Below, in pieces: positions 49,601 to 61,780 of a stretch of DNA of 64,000 nucleotides. Position 1 is the first letter of the stretch. Each line of letters begins with the position of its first letter. The position numbers were made by a program, and so were the translations under genes. The stretch is taken from NCBI RefSeq assembly GCF_900105765.1, contig NZ_FNTX01000002.1, forward strand, positions 1,054,001 to 1,118,000, written 5' to 3'. The DNA is from Ruania alba. Its GTDB lineage: Bacteria > Actinomycetota > Actinomycetes > Actinomycetales > Beutenbergiaceae. The notes below the pieces were generated by a model. The model had not been told where the DNA came from. It searched no databases and worked only from the letters and a program-made list of their open reading frames with translations.

Positions 49601-51476
49601 GCCCCACCCGGTGGACCCGGTGAACAACCCGGGTGAGTACGAGGTCACCTACGGCTTGACGGTCACCAACGAGACTGAGACCGCGACCAGTTACGCCCTC
49701 GCGGACCGGTTGCGCTTCGGCGCGGGCGTGACGGTGGTGGCCGGCTCGGTCGTTGCCGAGAACACTGCTCCGGGCGATGTGGCGGTCAACCCTGCCTATG
49801 ACGGCGGGAGCGAGCCCGTCATCGCCACGGACGTCCCGATCGCGGGTGGGCAGGTCGACACCTACACGGTGACGGTCCGGTACGCGGTGGACCTTCCGGG
49901 CGAGGCGATTGATTCGGATCCCTCGAGCTGCGGCGCCATCGGATCCGACGACCTGACCACGGGTCTGTTCAACGAGGCGGTGACCTCGTTCAACGGCTAC
50001 CGGGACTATGGCGATGCGTGCCGTGAGGTCGGTGAGGTCACCCATGACAAGGTGCTGGTCTCCGCCGAGCCGGCGGGCGAGGGGCAGTGGGAGATCGTCT
50101 ACCAGATCGAGGTGAGCAACAACGGTGTCGAGCAGGTCGGGTATGACCTGGACGATGAGCTGCACTTCGGTGCCGGGATCGAGGTCACCGATGCTGCGAT
50201 CACCGGTTCGCCGGAGGACGTGGCGTTGACGGATCCGGCGTGGGACGGCAGTGCGTACACCCGGGTCGTCACTGGTGCGACCATGCCCGGTACTGATGAC
50301 GAGTGGTATGCCCCGCACGTGTATGAACTGACGGTGCTGGCCGATGTGCCGCTGACGTTTGCTGATCCGGTGGACGGGGTGGATCCGGCCACGTGTGGTG
50401 ATGGTGCGGTGGATCATGCTGATCCGCAGGCGCGGGCGTTCCTGAACGTGTCTCACCTGATCGATGAGGCCGGAGCGGTTGAGGGTGATGATGCGTGCGC
50501 GGCGCCGCCGGAGTTCGCGATCGACAAGACCACCGACTCCGCTTCTCCTGCACTGCAGGGTGACGGATCCTGGTTGGTCACGTACGGCATCGAGGTCACC
50601 AACACCGGTGGCCTGTCGGGCGAGTATGACCTGGCCGATCTGCTCAGGTTCTCCGACAGCATCGAGGTGCTGGAAACCGGGGTGACAGTGGCTCCGGAGG
50701 GTGTGGAGGTGAACGATTCCTGGATCGGGAGCGAGGATGAGCTGGGTGGTTCGCTGATCGCGGCCGACGTTCCGCTCGATGCGGGTGTGGTGCACTCCTA
50801 CGAGGTGCAGGTTTTCGTCACCATCGATGACCCGAGCGATCCGGCAGCGGTCACCGAGGCGTTGACCTGCCCCGAGCTGGGGTCCGATGAGGTCGGCGGG
50901 TTGAACAACCAGGCGGGGATCGGGCACAACGACCTGGTCGCCGACGACGTGGCCTGTGCTGAGCCGGCAGTGATCGAGCTGGACAAGACGATCGCCGATG
51001 GTCCGGATCTGGACGCCGACGGCGCGTACACGATCACCTATGAGATCGAGGTGACCAACGCCGGGGTGAACGACACGGCGTATGACCTGGCCGATGAATT
51101 GGCCTTTGGTGAGGGCATCGTGGTGACCGGTTCTGAGGTCACCGCGGCGCCCGAGGGTGTGGAGCCGTCCCAGACGTGGTCCGGGATGGGTGCGGGGCAG
51201 GATCTGGTCATCGTCACGGGGGTGCCGATCGTCGCTGGTGGTGTGCACGTGTATGAGGTCACCGTGACCGGCACGATCGCCGAGGAAACCCTGGGTACGG
51301 CAGCCATGGGGTGCCCGCCCGCAGGCACCACCACCGATGGCGGCGGGTTCCTCAACGTCGCGACCGTGACTGGGGCCGGCATCGTGCTCGATGACGACGC
51401 CTGCGCCAGCCCGCCGCCGGAGTTGCCCTCCACGGGTGCCGACGGCCTGACTCTTCTCGCACTGCTCGGGGGATGA
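46680..51476 (+). CDS. Giant SdrD-like/DUF11-repeat surface protein, sorting signal frameshifted
   Basis: About 1598 residues. The TTG at 46680 follows GGGGGAAGG; the signal peptide is LIGSLVSAAGLAGAATAA. An SdrD/Cna-B-like domain (GSVWQDYDANGVFD) follows, then a beta-propeller-like region, a second SdrD-like domain (GNYLWYDADNDGVQDPDE, about residue 658), then five repeats of about 150 residues (about 800-1575), each opening with a DK motif and a YxxxVxN strand. LPSTG is at about 1582. The frame stops 12 residues later; adding one G to the G5 run at 51468-51472 restores a membrane helix and the basic tail VRARNRLAN to 51535. As written it cannot be sortase-anchored. Confidence 0.8.
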   Translation: MRARRSRRSRWGVASATGVLIGSLVSAAGLAGAATAATGDEITGSVWQDYDANGVFDSYEDGLGGIEIVGYDAGGTVAGPVVSTADGTYTLPVTSDAARWRVEAHLPEGPEWDQWRPSAVGGDGELTNGTTVQMVTVADGVGADGADFSFHVPSAYVENNPYVFLPEYRFGASDGPAADLTGGEAIRYDAMSSTSTTPVPTTVGVPFGDMGATNGSAWQRAAEPGGLGQLFTAAYVRRHAGLGPGGIGAIYRVVPDGDSIEAPTASAEVFVDLTAWGVDVGSDSAPGATTGDPVGLRPTVTAENPAYDWVRDAQAFERVGREGLGGLALSPDETQMFVVNLHNRSLVRITTGSPATEVQSVDEFDLGFEGDMRPFGVSSDPVTGAMYLTVTNTAESTQDAGDLIGHVYRFFPDDPTALELVLEVPLDFAREARNGQEVDWRPWIGTVDDLGLDTDGPTVGGRWPMPMLADAKILHGQMVLGVRDLWGDLVGSHTLLGPDPASEADNTVVTVVRSYGDVYLADDNDDGTFTLENDGVVGGVSGAGAANELLGPGGYKYFDDSWAQDGGGWSDTGLALGSIVTIPSRDDGVLTTAIHAANGSNQVGVRRLFQDTGANFQPRGALVIQNESPHDPSPTPSVTSKGNGLGSVSIAASAAPIEIGNYLWYDADNDGVQDPDEAPVEGATVNLYEVTGDGTRTLVSSALTNEWGEYYFSSFDEGYQLMTNTDYVVGVDNPDDYAAGGPLENWYPTVPDVGAAVDPDRNDSDGLVEESDGGSFPFAAITTDGPGENDHTIDFGYALIDYEFDKRIVSGPTQSSDDDGTWVIEYDLVAENLGGIDGAYGLSDDLTGYGEGIVVARTEVVSGPDGAALNPDWDGVDDMRVITEDMPIAAGSTIENESEHVYLLRVTVALATDPETGDAVLDPSQFGCAPDQGGDDTAGLFNAAAMDPVNSDQLSDDECADLPVVTLDKTVTAEPHPVDPVNNPGEYEVTYGLTVTNETETATSYALADRLRFGAGVTVVAGSVVAENTAPGDVAVNPAYDGGSEPVIATDVPIAGGQVDTYTVTVRYAVDLPGEAIDSDPSSCGAIGSDDLTTGLFNEAVTSFNGYRDYGDACREVGEVTHDKVLVSAEPAGEGQWEIVYQIEVSNNGVEQVGYDLDDELHFGAGIEVTDAAITGSPEDVALTDPAWDGSAYTRVVTGATMPGTDDEWYAPHVYELTVLADVPLTFADPVDGVDPATCGDGAVDHADPQARAFLNVSHLIDEAGAVEGDDACAAPPEFAIDKTTDSASPALQGDGSWLVTYGIEVTNTGGLSGEYDLADLLRFSDSIEVLETGVTVAPEGVEVNDSWIGSEDELGGSLIAADVPLDAGVVHSYEVQVFVTIDDPSDPAAVTEALTCPELGSDEVGGLNNQAGIGHNDLVADDVACAEPAVIELDKTIADGPDLDADGAYTITYEIEVTNAGVNDTAYDLADELAFGEGIVVTGSEVTAAPEGVEPSQTWSGMGAGQDLVIVTGVPIVAGGVHVYEVTVTGTIAEETLGTAAMGCPPAGTTTDGGGFLNVATVTGAGIVLDDDACASPPPELPSTGADGLTLLALLGG

Positions 51477-51551
51477 CCGTGCTCGCCGGTGCCGCCATGG
51501 TGACCGTCCGGGCCCGGAACCGGCTGGCGAACTAGCCCGCCGCCGAGTCGA

Positions 51552-51580
51552 CGGTGACCGTCCACCCTGGGCGGTCACCG
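51552..51580 (+). terminator. Hairpin after the surface-protein gene
   Basis: A 9-bp inverted repeat, CGGTGACCG (51552-51560) with CGGTCACCG (51572-51580), around an 11-base loop. It lies 17 bases beyond the restored stop (51535) of the surface protein and 94 bases before the next start. No U-tract. Confidence 0.5.
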
Positions 51581-51673
51581 CCGGACCCCGGCCCCGGACC
51601 AGGCGCCCCAGCCCAGTCCGGGGCCGATGGTTTCCCACCCACCCCCGCGTGCTTGGATGAGGACCGAGGAGAC

Positions 51674-52414
51674 ATGAGCAGCAGCCGCCGAACGCCCCGC
51701 CACCGGTTCCCGGCCATCCTGAGCATCCTCACCGCGCTCCTCCTGCTGGTCGGCTGTGCTGAGAGTGGCGATGACACCCGCCCGCTGAGCGCGGAGGAGT
51801 CCGAGCTTCTCGCCCTGACGCGGTTCCGCAACTTCGACGCCGGTGTGCGTGAGGCGATGTTCGCCGTGACCGACTCCGGCACCCGCTACGAAGTGGACGC
51901 CTGGGTCGACTTCCCAGCCGGCACCGGGTACGGCACCGTGACGAGTCCGGCGACAGGGGAGTCGTCGACCCTCGCCTGGACAAGCCAAGGGGTCGCCACC
52001 GGTGCCCCGAGCCGCCCCGGAGCGGCACCGCTACCGCCCCCTGTGGACGGCTGGACGTCCTCGTCGCTGGTCCCCCAGCAGTCTCGCCTGCACGCCGTGC
52101 TGGCCGTGCTGATCACCCTCGGCAGCGACCGCCCGGACAACCCCGTGCTACTCACCCAGACTGATGCTCGCTGGTTGCGGGAGGACACCATCGCCGGGGC
52201 CGACGTGACTGTCTTCCGTGGCCCCTCCTCCGACACCGTGGCGACCGCCGATGCGTCCGGGGCCGACGGGGCCACCGCGGAGGTGCGCTACTGGGTGTCC
52301 GCCGACTCCACGCTGCACCGGCTGGAGCTATCCCTCGGCGGCGGAGCAGAGTGGGTCACCGTCGATCTGAACGACGCCTCCGACGTGGCCTTCGACCTCA
52401 CCCAGCTGAGCTGA
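51674..52414 (+). CDS. Lipoprotein of unknown function
   Basis: A 246-residue lipoprotein. The ATG at 51674 follows GAGGAG, and the lipobox LLLVGC falls near residue 28. The exported domain contains EVDAWVDFPAGTGYGTV, NPVLLTQTDARWLRED and DSTLHRLELSLGGGAEWVTVDL, an all-beta pattern reminiscent of LolA/LppX-like or DUF lipoproteins, but I cannot assign it firmly. First gene of a three-gene forward unit with a beta-helix lipoprotein and a DyP peroxidase. Confidence 0.7.
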   Translation: MSSSRRTPRHRFPAILSILTALLLLVGCAESGDDTRPLSAEESELLALTRFRNFDAGVREAMFAVTDSGTRYEVDAWVDFPAGTGYGTVTSPATGESSTLAWTSQGVATGAPSRPGAAPLPPPVDGWTSSSLVPQQSRLHAVLAVLITLGSDRPDNPVLLTQTDARWLREDTIAGADVTVFRGPSSDTVATADASGADGATAEVRYWVSADSTLHRLELSLGGGAEWVTVDLNDASDVAFDLTQLS

Positions 52415-52445
52415 CCGTCGCATGACCACGACCGAGAGGATGCCG

Positions 52446-53765
52446 ATGCGTCGGTCACGAGCACGCCGTCCCGCCACGATGCTCGCAGGCCTGCTCGCCG
52501 GATGCCTGGTGCTCGCCGGATGCCAGGACGGCTCTCCTGCGGAGGCGAGCTCCGCCGTCGTGCGCGTGCCCACTGATGCGGCGACCATCAGTGCGGCCAT
52601 GGATGAGGTGGCCCCAGGCGGACTCGTGCTCGTGGAACCGGGCACCTATCCCGAGGAGGTGACGATCGACGTCGAGGACGTCACGTTGCGGGGGACCGAT
52701 CGCAACGGCGTGATCATCGACGGCGGAGGGGTGCGTTCGTTCGGGGTCGTCGCCACCGCGGACGGGGCACGTATCGAGAATCTCACCGTGCACTCGGCCC
52801 TGTTCTACGGGGTGCTCGTGACGAGCATGCACGACGAGACCGGTCCGCTCGCGCATGGCGGCCCGGGGTACACCGAGCTCGATCCGGCCGACTTCCCCCC
52901 GTTGGAACGGTTCGCTGTCGATCACGTGACCGCGTTCAACAACGGTCTCTACGGGATCTACGCCTTTAACGCGCGGCACGGGTCGATCACCGGTTCCTAC
53001 GCCTCCGGTTCGGCGGACTCCGGCTTCTACGTTGGCCAGTGCGAGGACTGCGATGTGCTGGTCTCGGGCAATGTCGCCGAGCGCAACGCCATCGGGTTCG
53101 AGAACGCGAACGCCTCGGACTCGGTACTCATCGCAGGCAACCGGTTCAGCGGGAACCGTATCGGGATGACGCTGATCTCCAACTATCAGGAGGCGTTCAC
53201 CCCCCAGCGTGCGAATGTGGTGGTGGGTAACCTGATCAGCGGCAACACGAGTGCCGAGTCACCGGCACACGCTCTCGGCGGGTTCGGGATCGGTGTCGGG
53301 ATCAATGGCGGCCAGGACAACGTGCTGGAGAACAACCGGATCGAGAACAACCCAGCTGCCGGGGTGCTGCTGACCAACACCGAGGATCTGCCCGCCCGTG
53401 GGAACGTGGTGCGCGCGGGGGTGCTGGGCGGTAACGGGGTGGATCTGGTCGACGGTTCGGCCGAGCGGACGCCGTCGGCCGAGAACTGCCACGAGGGCCT
53501 TGGCGAGGTGACTACGAGCCCGTCGTCGCTGGCCGACGCCGTGTGCCCGGAAGGCATTCCCGACGGCGGAGGGGGCCAGCCGATGGAGGTGGACGTGCCG
53601 CAGGGGATCAGCTTCCTGCAGGTGCCCGAACCACCGGAGCAGCCCAGCCTGCCAGTCGACGAGCAGGTGCCGGAGCCGCTGCCCGCCCAGGTCGTCATGC
53701 CGGATCCGGCCGAGTTCGAGGTACCGGAGCCGGGCCTGTTGGCCGACCGGGCAGGTGTGGAGTGA
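52446..53765 (+). CDS. Right-handed beta-helix lipoprotein
   Basis: About 439 residues. The lipobox is LVLAGC, and the ATG at 52446 with GAGAGGA five bases upstream is preferred over ATG 52422. The body is a parallel beta-helix of the pectate-lyase/NosD type, with repeated G-I/V-x-I-x-N-N turns (NGVIIDGGGVRSFGV, VLVSGNVAERNAIGFENANA, VLENNRIENNPAAGVLL). The C-terminal 70 residues are Pro/Glu/Val-rich and probably extended. NosD-like helices can handle copper or bind glycans; the function here is open. Its stop overlaps the peroxidase start (GTGA). Confidence 0.8.
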   Translation: MRRSRARRPATMLAGLLAGCLVLAGCQDGSPAEASSAVVRVPTDAATISAAMDEVAPGGLVLVEPGTYPEEVTIDVEDVTLRGTDRNGVIIDGGGVRSFGVVATADGARIENLTVHSALFYGVLVTSMHDETGPLAHGGPGYTELDPADFPPLERFAVDHVTAFNNGLYGIYAFNARHGSITGSYASGSADSGFYVGQCEDCDVLVSGNVAERNAIGFENANASDSVLIAGNRFSGNRIGMTLISNYQEAFTPQRANVVVGNLISGNTSAESPAHALGGFGIGVGINGGQDNVLENNRIENNPAAGVLLTNTEDLPARGNVVRAGVLGGNGVDLVDGSAERTPSAENCHEGLGEVTTSPSSLADAVCPEGIPDGGGGQPMEVDVPQGISFLQVPEPPEQPSLPVDEQVPEPLPAQVVMPDPAEFEVPEPGLLADRAGVE

Positions 53766-55000
53766 CCGGGCGCCCCGACCACCCGGAGAGCACAGACGGC
53801 ACGGATACCGCTGCGAGCACGGCGGAGATCGCGTCGCCGGCCGGCGACCTCACCCCGGCCGCACCACCACGCCGGCATGTGCTGCGCGGCCTGGCGATCG
53901 GCGCCGGGTCCGCGGGGCTCGGTGCCGTGGCCGCGACCGCCTGGGCGGGCCGTTCCGGGCCGGAAACCCACCTGCGCGAGGACGTCCGCGCACCGGTCCC
54001 GGTCTCGCCACACGGTGACCACCAGGCCGGCATCGACAGGCCCGCCACCCCGCCGCAGCACGGCTGCGTGACCGTGCTCGATCTGGACCGTCACGGCGCC
54101 CCTCAGGTGCGGTCGATGCTCGCTGCCGTGGGGGAGGAGATCACCCGCCTGACCACGACCGGGACTCCCGAGCTCCCTGACGGACCGGGAGACGTGACCG
54201 TCACGGTCGGGATCGGCCCGGCCGTGGTGCGCTCACTCCGCGGACCGGACGTCCCCGGTGCACAGGCGCTTCCCCGGTTCGACAGCGACGCCGACCTGGA
54301 CGAGCAACTCAGCGGCGGCGACCTCTTCCTGGCCGTCTACGGCAGCGACCCCAACGCCACGGCGGACGCCATGGCGGCGGTGACCTCCGCCGTCGGCGGT
54401 GGCGAGGTGCGCTGGGGCCAACGGTGCTTCCGCGGCCCGGGCCAGGGCACGATCGTGCGCAACCCGCTCGGCTTCCATGACGGTGTGATCGTGCCACGCA
54501 GCACGGAGGAGCTCGCCGAGAACGTCTGGATCCCGGACGGGCCCGCCGCCGGTGGCACCGTGCTGGTGGTCCGGCGGATCGTGCTGGACGCGGAGGCGTT
54601 CCGCAGCGAGCCGGTCGCCCGGCAGGAGCAGATCGTGGGCCGCCGCCGCTCCGACGGCGCGCCCCTCAGCGGCGGCGGGCTCACTGATGAGGTGGATCTG
54701 CTTGCCAAGACCGCCGACGGTGAGTTCCGCACTCCGGCGCGTTCGCACGTGCGTGCCGCGCACCCCTCGTTCACCGGCAGTCAGCTCATGCTCCGCCGCG
54801 GGTACGCCTTCGACAACGGGGGCGCGGATTCCGGTCTGCTGTTCATGTGCTTTCAACGCGACCTGCGCACGTTCGTGCGCACCCAGCAGCGCCTCGATGA
54901 CAGTGACGACCTGATGGACTACACGCGCGTGAGCGCGAGTGGCGCCTTCCTCGTGCTCCCCGGCTTCACATCCGATCGGCCGCTGGGCTCGACCCTGTGA
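53762..55000 (+). CDS. Tat-exported DyP-type peroxidase
   Basis: A 412-residue DyP-family heme peroxidase. The Tat signal is RRHVLRGLAIGAGSAGLG after a roughly 40-residue leader. The catalytic distal motif is GFHDG (about 237-241; canonical GxxDG), and the axial heme His is probably in SHVRAAHP (about 330). The position of a His within GxxDG instead of the usual Lys is a mild oddity. The GTG start overlaps the beta-helix gene by four bases, so the two are likely translated together and act together outside the membrane. Confidence 0.85.
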   Translation: MTGRPDHPESTDGTDTAASTAEIASPAGDLTPAAPPRRHVLRGLAIGAGSAGLGAVAATAWAGRSGPETHLREDVRAPVPVSPHGDHQAGIDRPATPPQHGCVTVLDLDRHGAPQVRSMLAAVGEEITRLTTTGTPELPDGPGDVTVTVGIGPAVVRSLRGPDVPGAQALPRFDSDADLDEQLSGGDLFLAVYGSDPNATADAMAAVTSAVGGGEVRWGQRCFRGPGQGTIVRNPLGFHDGVIVPRSTEELAENVWIPDGPAAGGTVLVVRRIVLDAEAFRSEPVARQEQIVGRRRSDGAPLSGGGLTDEVDLLAKTADGEFRTPARSHVRAAHPSFTGSQLMLRRGYAFDNGGADSGLLFMCFQRDLRTFVRTQQRLDDSDDLMDYTRVSASGAFLVLPGFTSDRPLGSTL

Positions 55001-55003
55001 TCC

Positions 55004-57885
<2,882 letters not shown>

Positions 57886-57889
<4 letters not shown>

Positions 57890-58266
57890 GACGCGCCCCC
57901 GGTGATCGCCACGTACGCGTCCCGGTCCAGCAGCCCCGTCACCTCGGCGTCGACCCGGACCCTCACCAGCCATGCCTGGTCGAAGGGGGAGGAGTTCACC
58001 AGCGCCGGGTCGTCGTCCACCGCCTGGTTCACCTCGATCACCTCACCGGTCACCGGTGCGTACAGCTCCGAGACGGACTTGGTGGACTCGATCTCCCCCA
58101 TCTCCTCCCCGGCGGTCACGGTGGTGCCGACGGCCGGCAGGTCCACGAAGACGACGTCACCGAGCTGGTCGGCGGCGAAGTCGGTGACACCGATGGTCGC
58201 CACATCGGCGTCGATGGCGATCCACTCGTGCTCGGCGGTGTAGTGCAGGGTGTTCAGGTCGGTCAC
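57886..58266 (-). CDS. gcvH: Glycine cleavage system H protein
   Basis: A 126-residue carrier that shuttles the aminomethyl group on a lipoyl arm. The lipoylation lysine is in ESTKSVSE (Lys63). Flanking family motifs are [19 protein letters not shown] and [16 protein letters not shown] start overlapping the gcvT stop by four bases. Confidence 0.96.
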
Positions 58267-59489
58267 TTCTTCCTCCGGTAGAAGGGCGGGGTGGTCACGG
58301 TGGCGGGGATCCGCTTCCCGCGCACGTCGATGGTCAGGGCAGTCCCGGGTTCAGCCACGGCCGGGTCCACAGAGGCGAGGGCCACCGGATGGCCCAGGGT
58401 GGGGGAGAGGGCACCGCTGGTGATCTCTCCGACGGTGGTCTCGCCGTCGTGCACGGTGTAGCCGGCGCGGCCCGCGCGCCGGCCCTCGGCCACCAGGCCC
58501 ACCAGCACACGCGCATCCGGGCGCTCCTCCAGCGCCGGACGACCCACGAAGTCCCCCTTGTCGCGCGGGATGATCCGGCCCAGGCCGGCCTGCGCGGGCA
58601 CGATGTCGCGGGAGAGCTCATGCCCGTACAGCGGCATTCCTGCCTCCAGGCGGAGCGTGTCCCGGGCGGCCAGCCCGGCCGGTATCAGCCCGTGCGGCGC
58701 ACCCGCCGCCAACACCGTCCGCCACAGCGCCACCGCGTGCTCGGCGGCCACGTACAGCTCGAACCCGTCCTCACCGGTGTACCCCGTGCGGGCGAGCAGC
58801 AGCGGCGTCACGCCCGCACCGGCGCCTTCCTCACCGGGGGTGACCTTGTGGTCGGTCTCGGCCCGATCATCGACCGCACCCTCACCCGGGGTGAAGGTGG
58901 CGTCGGTCCAGGCGTAGTTCTTCACCTCCGCGAGCGGCATGCCCATCTCGGTGATCGCTCCGGAGGCCACTACCTCGTCGAGGATGCCGACGGCGGCCGG
59001 CCCCTGCAGCGCGATCAGCGCGTAGGAGTCGGAGTCGTCGGTGACGGTGGCGTCGAAGCCGTCGGCGCGTGAGGTGAGCTCCGCCGCCACGGTCTCCCGG
59101 TTGGCGGCGTTCGCGATCACCAGGAACTTGTCCTCAGCCAGACGGTAGAGCACGAGGTCGTCGATGATGCCGCCGCTGGCGGTGAGGATCATCGTGTACT
59201 TCGCCCGGCCCACCGTCACCGCGGAGAGTCGCCCGGCGAGCGCGTAGTCCAGGAACTCCCCGGCCCCGGCACCGCGCACCACGATCTCGCCCATGTGCGA
59301 GATGTCGAACAGGCCGGCTGCTTCGCGCACGGCCTTGTGCTCGCCGATGTCGGAGGAGTAGCGCACCGGCATCCACCAGCCTCCGAAGTCGGTGAAGCTG
59401 GCCCCGAGCGCCTCGTGCTCGGCACGCAGCGGCGTCTCCCGCGGCTCGCCGGGCCCGCCTGCGTCGATATCGCTCGTCGATCCGGTCAC
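58263..59489 (-). CDS. gcvT: Aminomethyltransferase (glycine cleavage T protein)
   Basis: A 408-residue tetrahydrofolate-dependent enzyme. Family motifs are [43 protein letters not shown] and [20 protein letters not shown]. It is about 40 residues longer than usual because of a Gly/Glu/Asp-rich insertion (about residues 197-227) just before RTGYTGEDG. The GTG at 59489 follows GGGAGGA. Seventeen bases downstream of sdaA. Confidence 0.95.
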   Translation of the reverse strand: MTGSTSDIDAGGPGEPRETPLRAEHEALGASFTDFGGWWMPVRYSSDIGEHKAVREAAGLFDISHMGEIVVRGAGAGEFLDYALAGRLSAVTVGRAKYTMILTASGGIIDDLVLYRLAEDKFLVIANAANRETVAAELTSRADGFDATVTDDSDSYALIALQGPAAVGILDEVVASGAITEMGMPLAEVKNYAWTDATFTPGEGAVDDRAETDHKVTPGEEGAGAGVTPLLLARTGYTGEDGFELYVAAEHAVALWRTVLAAGAPHGLIPAGLAARDTLRLEAGMPLYGHELSRDIVPAQAGLGRIIPRDKGDFVGRPALEERPDARVLVGLVAEGRRAGRAGYTVHDGETTVGEITSGALSPTLGHPVALASVDPAVAEPGTALTIDVRGKRIPATVTTPPFYRRKK

Positions 59490-59505
59490 GCTGTGTCCTC
59501 CCTGG

Positions 59506-61008
<1,503 letters not shown>

Positions 61009-61044
61009 CGAGGAACTCCTTGCGTCAGGCGCGTCTGGTGGTTC

Positions 61045-61240
61045 CTCCCGCTCTGTACTGTGCCTGAGAGATTGTGCGACGCTGCCGTGCTGCGCAGTCC
61101 GCTTGCCCCGTCGGCGGGTGCCCTGGATGGATCCAGGCACCGCTCTCCAGAGTGACCTGCCGCCACGGTGCGTGGGCCTGAGAGATTCCCGGGAGGGGTT
61201 GCTCCTACGGCAGCCGCTGAGCGGCGTTCTCCCGTGACGG
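61045..61240 (-). ncRNA. Tandem glycine riboswitch (gcvT element)
   Basis: Two consecutive aptamers read on the minus strand. The first (about 61240-61165) opens with GGGAGAACGCC and closes with the conserved AATCTCTCAGGCCC at 61187-61174. The second (about 61158-61052) opens with CTCTGGAGAG and closes with AATCTCTCAGGCAC at 61073-61060. The 3' end is about 40 bases before the sdaA start, near its AAGGAG. In other bacteria glycine binding raises expression of the downstream genes. Here it would couple serine deamination and glycine cleavage to glycine. Confidence 0.92.
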
Positions 61241-61366
61241 GTGCGCGGTCGGGTGAAGTTGTGGGGCCGAGTCTATCGGCGAACCGGCGAAGTTTCGACG
61301 GTGCTGAGCACATCACTGCCCCGCACAGGGCAACTGAGGGCTGTGGGCCGCCGATAGTTTCTCGGC

Positions 61367-61780
61367 TCAGTCGCTGAACCAGGTCCGGTGCTGCCACAGC
61401 AGCCCGCTCGCCACCCCGATCCACAGGATCGGACCGATGGCCTGCGGCCCGCCGACGTCGTAGACCACCGCCAGGACACAGCCGAACATCACCAACAGCC
61501 CCAGCGCCAGCAGGCTGTAGAGGGCGCCGCGGCGGCGTCGCAGGACGAGCGCGGCGAGCGTGATCGCGGCTGCGGCGGAGACGAGGAGGGCACCGCCGAG
61601 GAACGGCACCATCGTGCCGGCCCGGGTGCCGAGTACGGACAGCTGATCCGGCGTGACGCTTCCCAACGCCACGAATCCTGCACCGACGACGGTCATCAGG
61701 GCCGAGCCCAGGATGGTCATCGCCACGGCGGCGGTGATCCCGCCTGGTCGTACGGGCTGGTCTCGAGTGGGCTGGGTCAT
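61367..61780 (-). CDS. Small integral membrane protein
   Basis: A 137-residue protein with four predicted helices (TAAVAMTILGSALMTVVGAG; FLGGALLVSAAAAITLAALV; YSLLALGLLVMFGCVLAVVY; IGPILWIGVASGLLW) and an RRRR loop after helix 2. No function is recognised. The ATG at 61780 overlaps the ROK regulator stop by four bases, so it is coexpressed with it. Confidence 0.7.
   Translation of the reverse strand: MTQPTRDQPVRPGGITAAVAMTILGSALMTVVGAGFVALGSVTPDQLSVLGTRAGTMVPFLGGALLVSAAAAITLAALVLRRRRGALYSLLALGLLVMFGCVLAVVYDVGGPQAIGPILWIGVASGLLWQHRTWFSD

Noticed and set aside
48816-51638. A 940-codon minus-strand open frame
   Set aside because: Antisense to the adhesin repeats; its apparent repeats mirror the adhesin's repeats and no domain is recognisable.
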